Assembly (NCBI GenBank): GCA_036378175.1 | Contig: DASUWY010000045.1 | Location: 1-61,868 of the forward strand | Reading direction: 5' to 3' | Length of the DNA: 61,868 bases | From: Thermoleophilaceae bacterium | GTDB taxonomy: Bacteria; Actinomycetota; Thermoleophilia; Solirubrobacterales; Thermoleophilaceae | In this document: positions 32,480 through 40,458 of the stretch, one piece after another | Layout of the letters: the number at the start of each line of letters is the position of its first letter | Position numbering within the stretch: the first letter of the stretch is position 1 | The notes under the pieces: generated by a model | What the model was told of the DNA's origin: nothing | Seen by the model: only the letters and a program-made list of their open reading frames with translations | Database searches by the model: none | Program-made: the position numbers and the translations under genes

Positions 32480-33372
32480 ATGCGGGTGGCCGATTTGGCG
32501 GATCGGCAGCATGGAGTGGTCGAGTATCAGCAGTTGCGCGAGTTGGGCCTTGGGGAGGCCGCGATCCAGTACCGCGCAGACGCGGGGCGCCTGCATCGCG
32601 TCCACGAGGGCGTATTCGCGGTTGGGCATCGGAAGCTCAGTCGCGCCGGCCACCTCGTTGCCGCAGTTCTGGCCTGCGGCAAGGGAGCGCTTGTGAGTCA
32701 CATCACCGCCGCCGTCCTCTGGAACCTGATCAGCAGGTCCACTGCGGCCATTCACGTGACCGTTCCCCGCAGCAAGAAGCCGCGCATCGACGGAGTGACC
32801 GTCCACCTCACACGGCAGCTTCCGGACTGCGACCGCGCCGAGGTGGACGGCATCCCCGTTACGAGCGTCGCTCGCACCCTGCTCGACCTCGCCGCGATTC
32901 TCGAATCGCCACGGCTGATCCGGGCGATCGAGCAGGCGGAACGGCTGCGGGTCTTCGACCTGAGGGAGGTCGAGGAGCTGCTCGCGAGGAGCCGCGGCAA
33001 GCGCGGCGCCAAGGCACTCCGCGCGGCGCTGGCCGAAGTGGCGGGCGAGCCACCCGACACCCGCTCCCCGCTAGAAGACGGGTTCCGCGATTTCTGCCGC
33101 GAGCGCGGAATCGAGGAGCCGAGCTTCAACGTGATGGTCGCCGGCTACTGCGTCGACGCGGCGTGGCCCAGCCAGCGGGTGGTCGTCGAACTCGACAGCG
33201 CCACCACACCGGCATCGACGCCTTCGAGGCAGACAGAAAAAGGGACACGAAGTTACAGGTGGCGGGCGTCCAGATCGTGCGCGTGACGGACCACCGGCTC
33301 AAGCACGAAGCTGACGATCTCCACGGCGACCTCCGCAGGCTGCTGGCGCCCGTGGGCGCCGGCGCCGAGTGA
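32480..33372 (+). pseudogene. AbiEi-like/DUF559-type protein, frameshifted
   Basis: From ATG at 32480 the protein starts MRVADLADRQHGVVEYQQL, a winged-helix-like N-terminus as in 'type IV TA AbiEi family antitoxin domain' proteins, followed by 'GRLHRVHEGVFAVGH'. The C-terminus is a Vsr/DUF559-like nuclease fold ending 'VVVELDS'. Near 33200 the frame is lost: the continuation 'HHTGIDAFEADRKRDTKLQ' and 'GVQIVRVTDHRLKHE' is in the +1 frame (stop at 33372), whereas the first frame ends in unrelated residues at 33286. One missing base near 33200 explains it. Either a true pseudogene or a sequencing error. No toxin partner is adjacent. Confidence 0.7.
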
Positions 33373-33393
33373 AGGCGTCACTCGGCGCCGGCG
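33357..33393. terminator. Bidirectional hairpin terminator
   Basis: A 16-bp perfect stem whose core is GGCGCCGAGTGA / TCACTCGGCGCC, with loop AGGCG. It contains the stop codon of the AbiEi-like gene and sits 8 bases beyond the MMPL stop, serving both convergent genes. Confidence 0.75.
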
Positions 33394-33400
33394 GTTGTGG

Positions 33401-35593
33401 CTAGGCGCGAACCGGCTCCGCCGCGGCCCGCGGCTGGCGCCGCGCGGGCAGCCAGCGCAACCCGCGCGGCAGGTACCAGTTCCAGTCGCCGAGCAGCTTC
33501 ATCGTGGCCGGCAGAAGCACCGCCCGGACGATGGTGGCGTCGATCAGGATCGCCGCCGCCAGGCCCACGCCGAGCTGCTTGAACTCGAGCGCGCCGAGCG
33601 AGGCGAAGATCGCGAACACCGCGACCATCACGATCGCCGCGCTCGTGACCACGCCCGCGGTGGACTTGATGCCGTGCGCCACAGCGTCCTCGGTCTTCAT
33701 CCCGCGGTCGAATGCCTCGCGCACCCGGCTGAGGATGAACACGTGGTAGTCCATCGAGAGGCCGAACAGGATCACGAACAAGAACAGCGGCAGCCATGAC
33801 GTGATCCCACCCGTGGACTTGAAGCCCAGGAGCCCCTCGGCCCAGTGGTGCTGGAACACCAGCTCGAGCACGCCGTAGGCCGCGCCCACCGACAGCAGGT
33901 TGAGCGCGATCGCCTTGATCGGGATCACGATCGACCTGAAGGTCACGAGCAGCAGCAGGAACGCCATCGTCAGCACGAAGGCGAACACGATCGGGGCGTG
34001 TGACTTCATCGAGTCGTTGAAGTCCTTCGACCCGGCGGTCTCGCCGGTCACGTCCACGTGAACGCCTGGCACTGCGCCGACCGTCCGCGGTACGAGGTCG
34101 GTGCGCAGCGTCTGCAGCGCCTTCACGGACACGTTGTCGGTGCCCTGGCCGATCAGCGGCATCGACACCACGGCCACGTCGCGCGCGCGGTTCACATCAA
34201 CTGTGATCGGCTGCTTGATCTTGCCGCTGGCCAGGCCATCGCGCTCCAGCGAGGCGATCGCCCCGCGCACCTGCGGCGTGTCCACGTTGCGGCCGGACAC
34301 CACCACCTGCGCGGGAGTCGGCCCACCGGGGAACGCGGTCTGGATCTTGTTGAGCGTCTTGACGATGGGCAGTCCCTTCGGCAGCCCCTGCAGTCCCGGC
34401 ACGGCGGTGTGGAGTGAGAACGCGGGGATGGCCAGCGCCACCAGCAGCCCGCCGGACACGGCGGCGGCGATCTTCGGGCGCCGCAGCACGCGGTCCATGA
34501 TCCAGCCGGACACGCGCGGGTCCTCGCCGCGGTCTCGACGCCGGCCGATGAACGGCACGCGGCCGCGCATCACCTTGTCGCCGAGGCGCGAGAGCAGCGC
34601 GGGCAGAACGGTCACGGACCCGAGCACCGCCACGGCCACGACCATGATCGTGCCGGTGGCCATCGAGCCGAAGGTCTTGTCGCCCGCGAGGTACATGCCG
34701 GCCATGGCGGCGATCACGGTGAGGCCGGACACGATCACCGAGTGGCCAGAGGTTGCGGCCGCGGTTTCGAGAGCCGACTCAGGACTTGCCCCGCGCGCCC
34801 GTTCCTCCCGCTCCCGGCGGAGGTAGAAGAGCGAGTAGTCCACGCCCACGGCCATTCCGACGAGCAGGACGACCTCGGACACGGCGTTGTCCACGGGCGC
34901 GATGTGACTCGGAATCGCGACCAGCCCGAGCGTGGCCGCCACACCGGTGATCGCGAGCAGCACCGGAATGCCGGCCGCCACCAGGGCGCCGAACGCGAAG
35001 ATGAGGATCGCGAGCGTGATCGGCAGGGACAGCGTGCGGGCGTGCTTGAAGTCATTGCTGAAGCTGTCGCTGAGCGCCTTGTTCGCAGTGGCGTCGCCCG
35101 CCTCCTGGATGAGCAGGGAGGGGTGCGCCTTCTGCGCCGCGCCTGTCACCGCCAGCAGGCCGGTGGCCTTCTTGTCGGCCTTGTCCGAGTCGCCTCGAAC
35201 GTGGAACGTGACGAGCGCCGAGTGGCCGTCCTTCGAGATCTGGCCCGAGTTGCCGGGCGCGTACGGGGAGCGCACGTTCTTCACATTCGGGTCATGCGAG
35301 AAGCGCGTTACAACGTCGTTCACCCCGGCGCGGAAGCCCGGGTCGTGGACGGTCACCGTGCGGCTCTGCACGAGCACCTGCTCGCTGGCCGGGCGCTTGA
35401 ACTCCCTGTCGAGCAGCTTGTCCGCCCGGCCGGAGCTGCCGGTGCCGCTCTGAGCGTCGGTGAGCTTCTTCGTACCGATCGCGCTGCCGAGCGCCACGGA
35501 GGCGATCACGAACACGATCCAGCCGATCACGGCGGTCTTCCAGTGGCGGGCGCTCCAGCGGCCCATCCTGGCGGCGATGTTCGGGGGCTTCAT
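33401..35593 (-). CDS. MMPL/RND-family membrane transporter
   Basis: 730 residues from ATG at 35593, after AGAAAGGA; an in-frame TTG at 35620 is less likely. Two halves each with an extracytoplasmic domain and about five helices. Family features: 'GVDYSLFYLRREREER' in the first half and 'GLSMDYHVFILSRVREAFDRG' (split) in the second, holding the proton-relay aspartates. MMPL proteins export lipids or drugs in actinobacteria. A PadR-type gene lies divergent, probably its repressor. Confidence 0.92.
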   Translation of the reverse strand: MKPPNIAARMGRWSARHWKTAVIGWIVFVIASVALGSAIGTKKLTDAQSGTGSSGRADKLLDREFKRPASEQVLVQSRTVTVHDPGFRAGVNDVVTRFSHDPNVKNVRSPYAPGNSGQISKDGHSALVTFHVRGDSDKADKKATGLLAVTGAAQKAHPSLLIQEAGDATANKALSDSFSNDFKHARTLSLPITLAILIFAFGALVAAGIPVLLAITGVAATLGLVAIPSHIAPVDNAVSEVVLLVGMAVGVDYSLFYLRREREERARGASPESALETAAATSGHSVIVSGLTVIAAMAGMYLAGDKTFGSMATGTIMVVAVAVLGSVTVLPALLSRLGDKVMRGRVPFIGRRRDRGEDPRVSGWIMDRVLRRPKIAAAVSGGLLVALAIPAFSLHTAVPGLQGLPKGLPIVKTLNKIQTAFPGGPTPAQVVVSGRNVDTPQVRGAIASLERDGLASGKIKQPITVDVNRARDVAVVSMPLIGQGTDNVSVKALQTLRTDLVPRTVGAVPGVHVDVTGETAGSKDFNDSMKSHAPIVFAFVLTMAFLLLLVTFRSIVIPIKAIALNLLSVGAAYGVLELVFQHHWAEGLLGFKSTGGITSWLPLFLFVILFGLSMDYHVFILSRVREAFDRGMKTEDAVAHGIKSTAGVVTSAAIVMVAVFAIFASLGALEFKQLGVGLAAAILIDATIVRAVLLPATMKLLGDWNWYLPRGLRWLPARRQPRAAAEPVRA

Positions 35594-35708
35594 TGCGGCG
35601 GGTCCTTTCTGCGGGTCCAATCCGTCTGACGGTGCGGGTCCAGTGCGTGTGACACAGGATCGAAGCCCACGCCCAATGCGCCTAAGGGGGTTACTGGTGT
35701 GTCAGGGT

Positions 35709-35720
35709 GGGGATATCCCC
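35709..35720. promoter_or_regulatory. Candidate operator between MMPL and PadR genes
   Basis: GGGGATATCCCC is a perfect 12-base palindrome in the 159-base divergent spacer, 33 bases before the PadR start. TGTCAGG also occurs twice around it (35700-35706 and 35738-35744). PadR regulators bind palindromes in such divergent regions; assignment to this protein is inference. Confidence 0.4.
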
Positions 35721-35752
35721 CGGGTGGCTCCTGCCATGTCAGGATCAGGGAC

Positions 35753-36232
35753 GTGGCCAGGCCGCGAAAAAACCGCGCAGACGCGACCCAGGAGGCCGTC
35801 CGGCGCACCACCGAGCTCACGGACGCTCGAGAGGCGGCCGCGCGCGTGGGCGAGCGCGGATCCCGGCAGAGCAGCACCGGCGACCCGTTCACAGCCGGCC
35901 TGCGCCGCCGCGAGGTGCTCCCGCTCCTCGTCCTCCACTACATCAGCGAAGGACCGTCCTATGGCAACCAGCTGATGGAGCGCATCTCGGCCGCCACCGC
36001 GGGCGTGCTGTCGGTGAATCCGAACACGATGTACCCGCTGCTCCGGCAGCTCGAGGCGCGCGGCCTGATCGAGGGGCAGTGGGAGCACCCGGAGCGCCGC
36101 AGCCGCCGCTACTACTCGATCACGGACGATGGGCGCGAGGAGTACGAGCGGCTGCACCGCGAGGTGCGTCCCTTCCTCGAGTCGATCGCCCGCTCGATCG
36201 ACGAGATCGTGCGCGAGGTGTACGGAAAGTGA
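35753..36232 (+). CDS. PadR-family transcriptional regulator
   Basis: 159 residues from GTG at 35753, after AGGATCAGGG. The N-terminal 45 residues are charged and unstructured. The winged helix covers about 50-140: 'LLVLHYISEGPSYGNQLMER', 'VNPNTMYPLLRQLEARGLIEG' (split VNPNTMYPLLRQL / EARGLIEG) and 'SRRYYSITDDGREEYERL' match PadR. Likely represses the divergent MMPL gene. Its stop overlaps the SRPBCC gene start by 4 bases (GTGA). Confidence 0.88.
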   Translation: MARPRKNRADATQEAVRRTTELTDAREAAARVGERGSRQSSTGDPFTAGLRRREVLPLLVLHYISEGPSYGNQLMERISAATAGVLSVNPNTMYPLLRQLEARGLIEGQWEHPERRSRRYYSITDDGREEYERLHREVRPFLESIARSIDEIVREVYGK

Positions 36233-36699
36233 GCAGCACCGTGCGGGCATCCCGGGCCGTCGTGCTCCCACCCTCCGAGGCGATGCAGCTCTGGAGGGAT
36301 CTCCGCCGCTGGCCCACCTTCGTCGAGGGCTTCGCTCACGTGGAGTCGAAGGACGACGCCTGGCCCGCTGACGGGACGAAGCTCGTGTGGCAGTCGAGGC
36401 CAGGGGGCCGCGGCCGGGTGAGTGAGAAGGTCGAGCGCCACGGGGACACCTTCCTCGCCGCGCGCGTGGTGGAAGACGCGTTCCACGGCCGCCAGGTTGT
36501 GCGCTTCAGCCCGGTCGAGGGCGGCGGCAGCATCGCCGAGCTGCAGCTCGAATACGAGCTCAACCCCACCACGATGTGGCGACGGGGCCCGGTCGGCTGG
36601 GTGACCAACCTGTTCTTCATTCGCCGCGCGATGACCGACTCGCTCGTCCGCACACTGCGCCGTTTCGCCACCGAGGCGGCGGAGCAGCAGTCGCTGTAG
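36229..36699 (+). CDS. SRPBCC (START-like) family protein
   Basis: 156 residues from GTG at 36229, overlapping the PadR stop. The pattern 'LWRDLRRWPTFVEGFAHVES' (split), 'GRGRVSEKVERHGDTFL' and a long C-terminal helix ending 'LVRTLRRFATEAAEQ' fit the polyketide cyclase/dehydrase (SRPBCC) fold that binds hydrophobic ligands. Coupling to the PadR gene suggests a shared lipid or small-molecule response. Confidence 0.78.
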   Translation: MSSTVRASRAVVLPPSEAMQLWRDLRRWPTFVEGFAHVESKDDAWPADGTKLVWQSRPGGRGRVSEKVERHGDTFLAARVVEDAFHGRQVVRFSPVEGGGSIAELQLEYELNPTTMWRRGPVGWVTNLFFIRRAMTDSLVRTLRRFATEAAEQQSL

Positions 36700-36730
36700 C
36701 CTCCGCCGTCCCCGTTCCTCCGGAGGTCCG

Positions 36731-37603
36731 ATGTTCGTATTCAAAGCCGCCGTCGTGGGTGCCGGCACGATGGGAGGCGAGATCGCGCAGACCATCGCCT
36801 CGGCCGGCCTGCCGGTCGTGCTGAAGGACGTGGAGCAGCGCTTCGTGGACCAGGGACTCGCGAAGGCGCAGCAGGTCACCCGTGGCCAGCTCGGCGCCCT
36901 CGTGCAGAAGGAGAGGATCACCCAGGAGGACGCCGATCGACAGCTCGGCGAGATCACCGGGCGCATCACGGGCACCACCGAGTACGAGGGCTTTGGCGAC
37001 GTGGACTTCGTGATCGAGGCGGTGCCGGAGCGGATGCAGATCAAGCAGGCGGTGTTCGCGGAGCTCGACGCCGTCACCCCCGGGCACGCGATCCTCGCGT
37101 CGAACACCTCGTCGCTGTCCATCACGGAGATGGGGGAGGCCACGGGCAGGCCCGACAAGGTGGTGGGCTTCCACTACTTCTATCCCGCCTCGATGATGCG
37201 GCTGATCGAGGTGATCGAGGGCGACGAGACCTCAGAGGAGACGGTCACAGCGGCGCTCAACTTCGCCCAGCAGATCCGCAAGCAGCCGATCCGCTGCGCC
37301 GAGGTGCCGGGCTTCGTGGTCAACCGCATCCTCAACTCCGCCGTGTCCGAGATCTGGCGGGTGCAGGAGGAGGAAGGGCTCGACATCAAGGAGATCGACC
37401 GCGTGGTGCAGGAGTCGAAGGCCGCCCCCATGGGCCCCTTCTACCTCACCGACCTGCTCGGCCTCGACACCGTCCTGCACGTGGCCGAGCACCTGCACGA
37501 GAGCTATGGCGAGCGCTTCTTCGTGCACAAGCAGATGAAGGAGCTGGTGGAAGCCGGCAACCTCGGGCAGAAGACCGGGAAGGGGTTCTATGAGCACGGC
37601 TGA
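36731..37603 (+). CDS. 3-hydroxyacyl-CoA dehydrogenase, FadB-like fragment
   Basis: 290 residues, RBS GGAGG before the ATG. NAD-binding domain with GAGTMGGEIAQ at residues 10-20; catalytic His in 'GFHYFYPASMMRLIEV' and the ASNTSSLSI segment; a first 3HCDH C-terminal domain follows (PGFVVNRIL ... GQKTGKGFYEHG). It oxidises 3-hydroxyacyl-CoA to 3-oxoacyl-CoA in beta-oxidation. It ends where the second C-terminal domain of FadB would begin; that domain is at the front of the next gene, which overlaps by 14 bases. Confidence 0.92.
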   Translation: MFVFKAAVVGAGTMGGEIAQTIASAGLPVVLKDVEQRFVDQGLAKAQQVTRGQLGALVQKERITQEDADRQLGEITGRITGTTEYEGFGDVDFVIEAVPERMQIKQAVFAELDAVTPGHAILASNTSSLSITEMGEATGRPDKVVGFHYFYPASMMRLIEVIEGDETSEETVTAALNFAQQIRKQPIRCAEVPGFVVNRILNSAVSEIWRVQEEEGLDIKEIDRVVQESKAAPMGPFYLTDLLGLDTVLHVAEHLHESYGERFFVHKQMKELVEAGNLGQKTGKGFYEHG

Positions 37604-38690
37604 GTCGCAGACGGCCACGCTGGTTGAGCGCTACTCGCTGAAGGCGCTCGTGGAGTCGTGCCTCGTGCTCGAGGAGGGCGTGGCCGGGATCAAGGACATC
37701 GACATCGGCATGATGGCCGGCGCCGGGATCCTGCCCGGCCCGTTCGCGCGGGCGGACGAGGCGGGGCTCGACACGATGCTCGAGGCGCTCGAGCGTGCCG
37801 CGCGGGAGTGGGGCGAGTGGTTCGAGCCGCCGCTCGTGCTCCGCCGCCTGGTTGCGCAGGGCCGCCTCGGCAAGAAGACGGGCCAGGGCTTCTTCCCGTA
37901 CCCGCGGCCGGACGAGGGAGAGCAGCGCGAGACGGTGCTCCTCGAGACGCGCGAGGAGAGCATCGCCATCGCGTGGCTCAACCGCCCGCCTGCCAACCCG
38001 CTGTCGCCGCAGCTCCTGCGCGAGCTCGGCGAGGTGTGGGAGCAGGTGGACGGCGAGGCGCGCGTGCTCGTGCTCGCCTCGTCCAACCCGTTCACGTTCT
38101 CCGCCGGCGCGGACATCAAGGAGTTCACGAAGATGAAGCCGGACAAGGAGGGGGCGGAGCTGCTCGAGTCAGCGCACGGCTTGATGCGCTCGATGGAGGC
38201 CTCGCGGACGGTCACGATCGCGTCGGTGAACTCGCTGGCGTTCGGCGGCGGCTGCGAGCTGGCGATGGCGTGCGACTTCCGCATCGCCGCTGAGTCCGCA
38301 ACCTTCGGACAGCCGGAGATCAACCTCGGGATCATCCCCGGCTTCGGCGGCACTCAGCGGCTGCCCCGCCTTGTGGGGGAGGGTAAGGCGCTCGAGATGA
38401 ACCTCACCGGCACGCCCATCGGCGCATACGAGGCCCGCGAGTGGGGGCTCGTGAACCAGGTGGTGCCGGACCACGAGCTGTTCGACACCTCGCTGGCCTG
38501 GGCGCGCAAGCTGGCGCAGCAGGCACCGCTCGCGATCGAGAAGATCAAGCGCGTGTCGCACCATGGCAAGCTCAAGAAGGGACTGAAGCACGAGGCCGAG
38601 GGGTTCGGCGAGGTGTTCGGCTCCGAGGACGCGAAGGAGGGCATAGGCGCCTTCCTAGGCAAGCGAACTCCCAGGTTCCAGGGCAAGTGA
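37590..38690 (+). CDS. Enoyl-CoA hydratase with N-terminal 3HCDH C-domain
   Basis: 366 residues. Residues about 13-105 are a second 3HCDH C-terminal domain (ALVESCLVLEEGVAGIKDID, GRLGKKTGQGFFPYP). Residues about 115-366 are an enoyl-CoA hydratase: oxyanion-hole segments 'FSAGADIKEF' and 'AFGGGCELAMACDFRIA', catalytic Glu in 'FGQPEINLGIIPGFGGTQRL'. It hydrates trans-2-enoyl-CoA. Together with the preceding gene it contains all FadB alpha-subunit domains but in the order HAD_N-HAD_C / HAD_C-ECH. The sirtuin gene is coupled behind it (GTGA). Confidence 0.92.
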   Translation: MSTAESQTATLVERYSLKALVESCLVLEEGVAGIKDIDIGMMAGAGILPGPFARADEAGLDTMLEALERAAREWGEWFEPPLVLRRLVAQGRLGKKTGQGFFPYPRPDEGEQRETVLLETREESIAIAWLNRPPANPLSPQLLRELGEVWEQVDGEARVLVLASSNPFTFSAGADIKEFTKMKPDKEGAELLESAHGLMRSMEASRTVTIASVNSLAFGGGCELAMACDFRIAAESATFGQPEINLGIIPGFGGTQRLPRLVGEGKALEMNLTGTPIGAYEAREWGLVNQVVPDHELFDTSLAWARKLAQQAPLAIEKIKRVSHHGKLKKGLKHEAEGFGEVFGSEDAKEGIGAFLGKRTPRFQGK

Positions 38691-39448
38691 CGCAGGCAAC
38701 CTCAGAACGCGCGGCTCGCGTTGCCGAGCTCCTCGAGCGATCCTCGAAGGCCGTGGTGCTCACGGGCGCCGGGGTGTCCGTTCCCTCCGGCATCCCCGAC
38801 TTCCGCACCCCCGGAAAGGGGCTGTGGGAGAAGGTCGACCCGATGGAGGTCGCGCACATCAGCGTCTTCCGCCGCGAGCCGGACCGCTTCTGGCACTTCT
38901 ACGGCGACCGCTTCGCGACGCTCGACGACAAGGAGCCAAACCGCGCGCACGAGGCGATCGCGGAGCTCGAGTCGCGCGGGCTGATCAGGGGCGTGATCAC
39001 GCAGAACATCGACCGCCTGCACCGCAAGGCGGGCTCGGAGAACGTGATCGAGGTGCACGGCTCGATCGAGTGGAGCGTGTGCCTCGAGTGCGGCGCGAAG
39101 GCGAGCCTCGACGAGGTGCTGGAGAAGCTCCGCGCCGGCGCGCGCACGCCGGAGTGCGAGGCGTGCCTCACGCCGCTCAAGCCGGACGTGGTGCTGTTCG
39201 GCGAGCTGCTGCCCGAGGAGGCGATGTCGCAGGCGTTCGCGCTCGCGAGCGAGGCCGACCTGATGCTGGCGGTGGGCTCATCGCTCGAGGTCTACCCGGT
39301 GGCGTCGCTGCCGGGGGTGACGCGGGACAACGGCGGCCGCCTCGTTCTGATCACCCAGGGTCGCACGCCCTACGACCGGGACGCGGACGTGAAGCTCGCT
39401 GGTGACGTTGTGGAGGAGCTCGACGCCGTACTGGCCGCGCTCGGCTAG
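38687..39448 (+). CDS. Sirtuin, NAD-dependent protein deacylase
   Basis: 253 residues from GTG at 38687, overlapping the hydratase stop; the upstream open frame lies inside the hydratase. Motifs: NAD-binding 'GAGVSVPSGIPDFR', 'TQNIDRLH' with the catalytic region 'EVHGSI', and a zinc site C-x2-C ... C-x2-C (CLEC, CEAC). It removes acyl groups from lysines. Coupling to beta-oxidation genes suggests that it corrects or controls acylation of acyl-CoA enzymes; that link is inference. Confidence 0.93.
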   Translation: MTQATSERAARVAELLERSSKAVVLTGAGVSVPSGIPDFRTPGKGLWEKVDPMEVAHISVFRREPDRFWHFYGDRFATLDDKEPNRAHEAIAELESRGLIRGVITQNIDRLHRKAGSENVIEVHGSIEWSVCLECGAKASLDEVLEKLRAGARTPECEACLTPLKPDVVLFGELLPEEAMSQAFALASEADLMLAVGSSLEVYPVASLPGVTRDNGGRLVLITQGRTPYDRDADVKLAGDVVEELDAVLAALG

Positions 39449-40356
39449 CGCGACACGCGCCCGCCCTTGAGCAGCGCGCCCAGGTCGGCCACCTCGCCGA
39501 GGTGACCGAGCTTGTCCGGATTCACCACGGAGCGCAGGGAAATGATCTGGCCGTCGGCGATCTGCATCGACAGCACGCTCGCCACGCGCCCCTCCTTGTC
39601 CCGCGTGATGGCGCCTGCTTCGCCGTTGACCTCCACCGGCTCGATGGTGATCTCCAGCTGCTGCGCCCGCCGCATCAGGGTGGCCATGAAGCGCGCCACC
39701 TTCTCGGCCCCGTACATCGGCTTGGTGATCGCCGGACCCTTGCCGCCACCGTCGCCGTAGAGCACCACGTCCTTGGCGAGGAGCTTCACGAGCCCCTCGG
39801 TGTCGCCCTCCTGCGCCGCCGCGAAGAAGCGTCCGGCAAGCTCGTCCCGCGCCCTCTTGTCGGCCTCGAAGCGCGGCCGGCGCTCCTCGACATGGCGGCG
39901 AGCGCGCACCGCAAGCTGCCGCGCGTTGTCCTCGCTCTTGCCGATCGCGTCGGCGATCTCGTCGTACGGGTAGTCGAAGATCTCGCGCAGCAGGAACACC
40001 GCCCGCTCAACCGGGGAGAGGCTCTCGAGCAGGACGAGGAACGCCATCGACATCGAGTCCGCCATCTCGGCATGCTGCGAGGCATCCGGAGCCTCGTCGG
40101 TGAGGAGCGGCTCGGGCAGCCAGGGCCCGACGTAGCTCTCACGCCGCACCCGCGCCGAGCGCAAATGGTCGATGCTGAGGCGCGTTGTGATCTGCGCGAG
40201 ATAGGCCTTCGGATTCTCGATCTCCTGCTCCTTCTCGGCTTGGTGGAAGCGCAGGAACGCGTCCTGCACGATGTCCTCAGCCTCGCTCGCGCTGCCGAGC
40301 ATCCGGTACGCGATCGAGAACATGAGCGGGCGTAGGTCTTCGTACACGTCGGTCAT
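39445..40356 (-). CDS. ECF41-type sigma factor (SigJ-like) with SnoaL-like domain
   Basis: 303 residues from ATG at 40356. Sigma regions 2 and 4 (SEAEDIVQDAFLRFH; PYDEIADAIGKSEDNARQL) are followed by a SnoaL-like C-terminal extension. The three ECF41 hallmarks are present: WLPEP (79-83), DGGGK (202-206) and NPDKL (279-283). In this group the extension replaces an anti-sigma factor and both activates and restrains the sigma factor. A promoter of the ECF41 type lies directly upstream with hardly any leader, implying autoregulation. Its 3' end overlaps the sirtuin by 4 bases, convergent. Confidence 0.95.
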   Translation of the reverse strand: MTDVYEDLRPLMFSIAYRMLGSASEAEDIVQDAFLRFHQAEKEQEIENPKAYLAQITTRLSIDHLRSARVRRESYVGPWLPEPLLTDEAPDASQHAEMADSMSMAFLVLLESLSPVERAVFLLREIFDYPYDEIADAIGKSEDNARQLAVRARRHVEERRPRFEADKRARDELAGRFFAAAQEGDTEGLVKLLAKDVVLYGDGGGKGPAITKPMYGAEKVARFMATLMRRAQQLEITIEPVEVNGEAGAITRDKEGRVASVLSMQIADGQIISLRSVVNPDKLGHLGEVADLGALLKGGRVSR

Positions 40357-40365
40357 GGCCCCTAT

Positions 40366-40391
40366 GACGGTAACGGGCCGCCGTTTGTGAC
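40366..40391 (-). promoter_or_regulatory. ECF41-type promoter for the sigma gene
   Basis: Minus strand: GTCACA (40391-40386), exactly 16 bases, CGTC (40369-40366). This equals the published SigJ/ECF41 promoter pattern GTCACA-N16-CGTC. Only 9 bases lie between CGTC and the ATG, so the transcript would be leaderless or nearly so. Confidence 0.8.
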
Positions 40392-40399
40392 AGCCGCGT

Positions 40400-40427
40400 G
40401 TCACACGCCGTCTCGCTGCGTCGTCTG
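40400..40427 (+). promoter_or_regulatory. ECF41-type promoter for the epimerase gene
   Basis: Plus strand: GTCACA (40400-40405), exactly 16 bases, CGTCTG (40422-40427). The start codon is 31 bases further with a good AGGAGG site. The two -35 elements form a perfect inverted repeat TGTGACA-N6-TGTCACA (40386-40405), so both promoters are back to back. Confidence 0.8.
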
Positions 40428-40458
40428 AGAGGCCGAACAAGCGAACCAGGAGGCAGCT

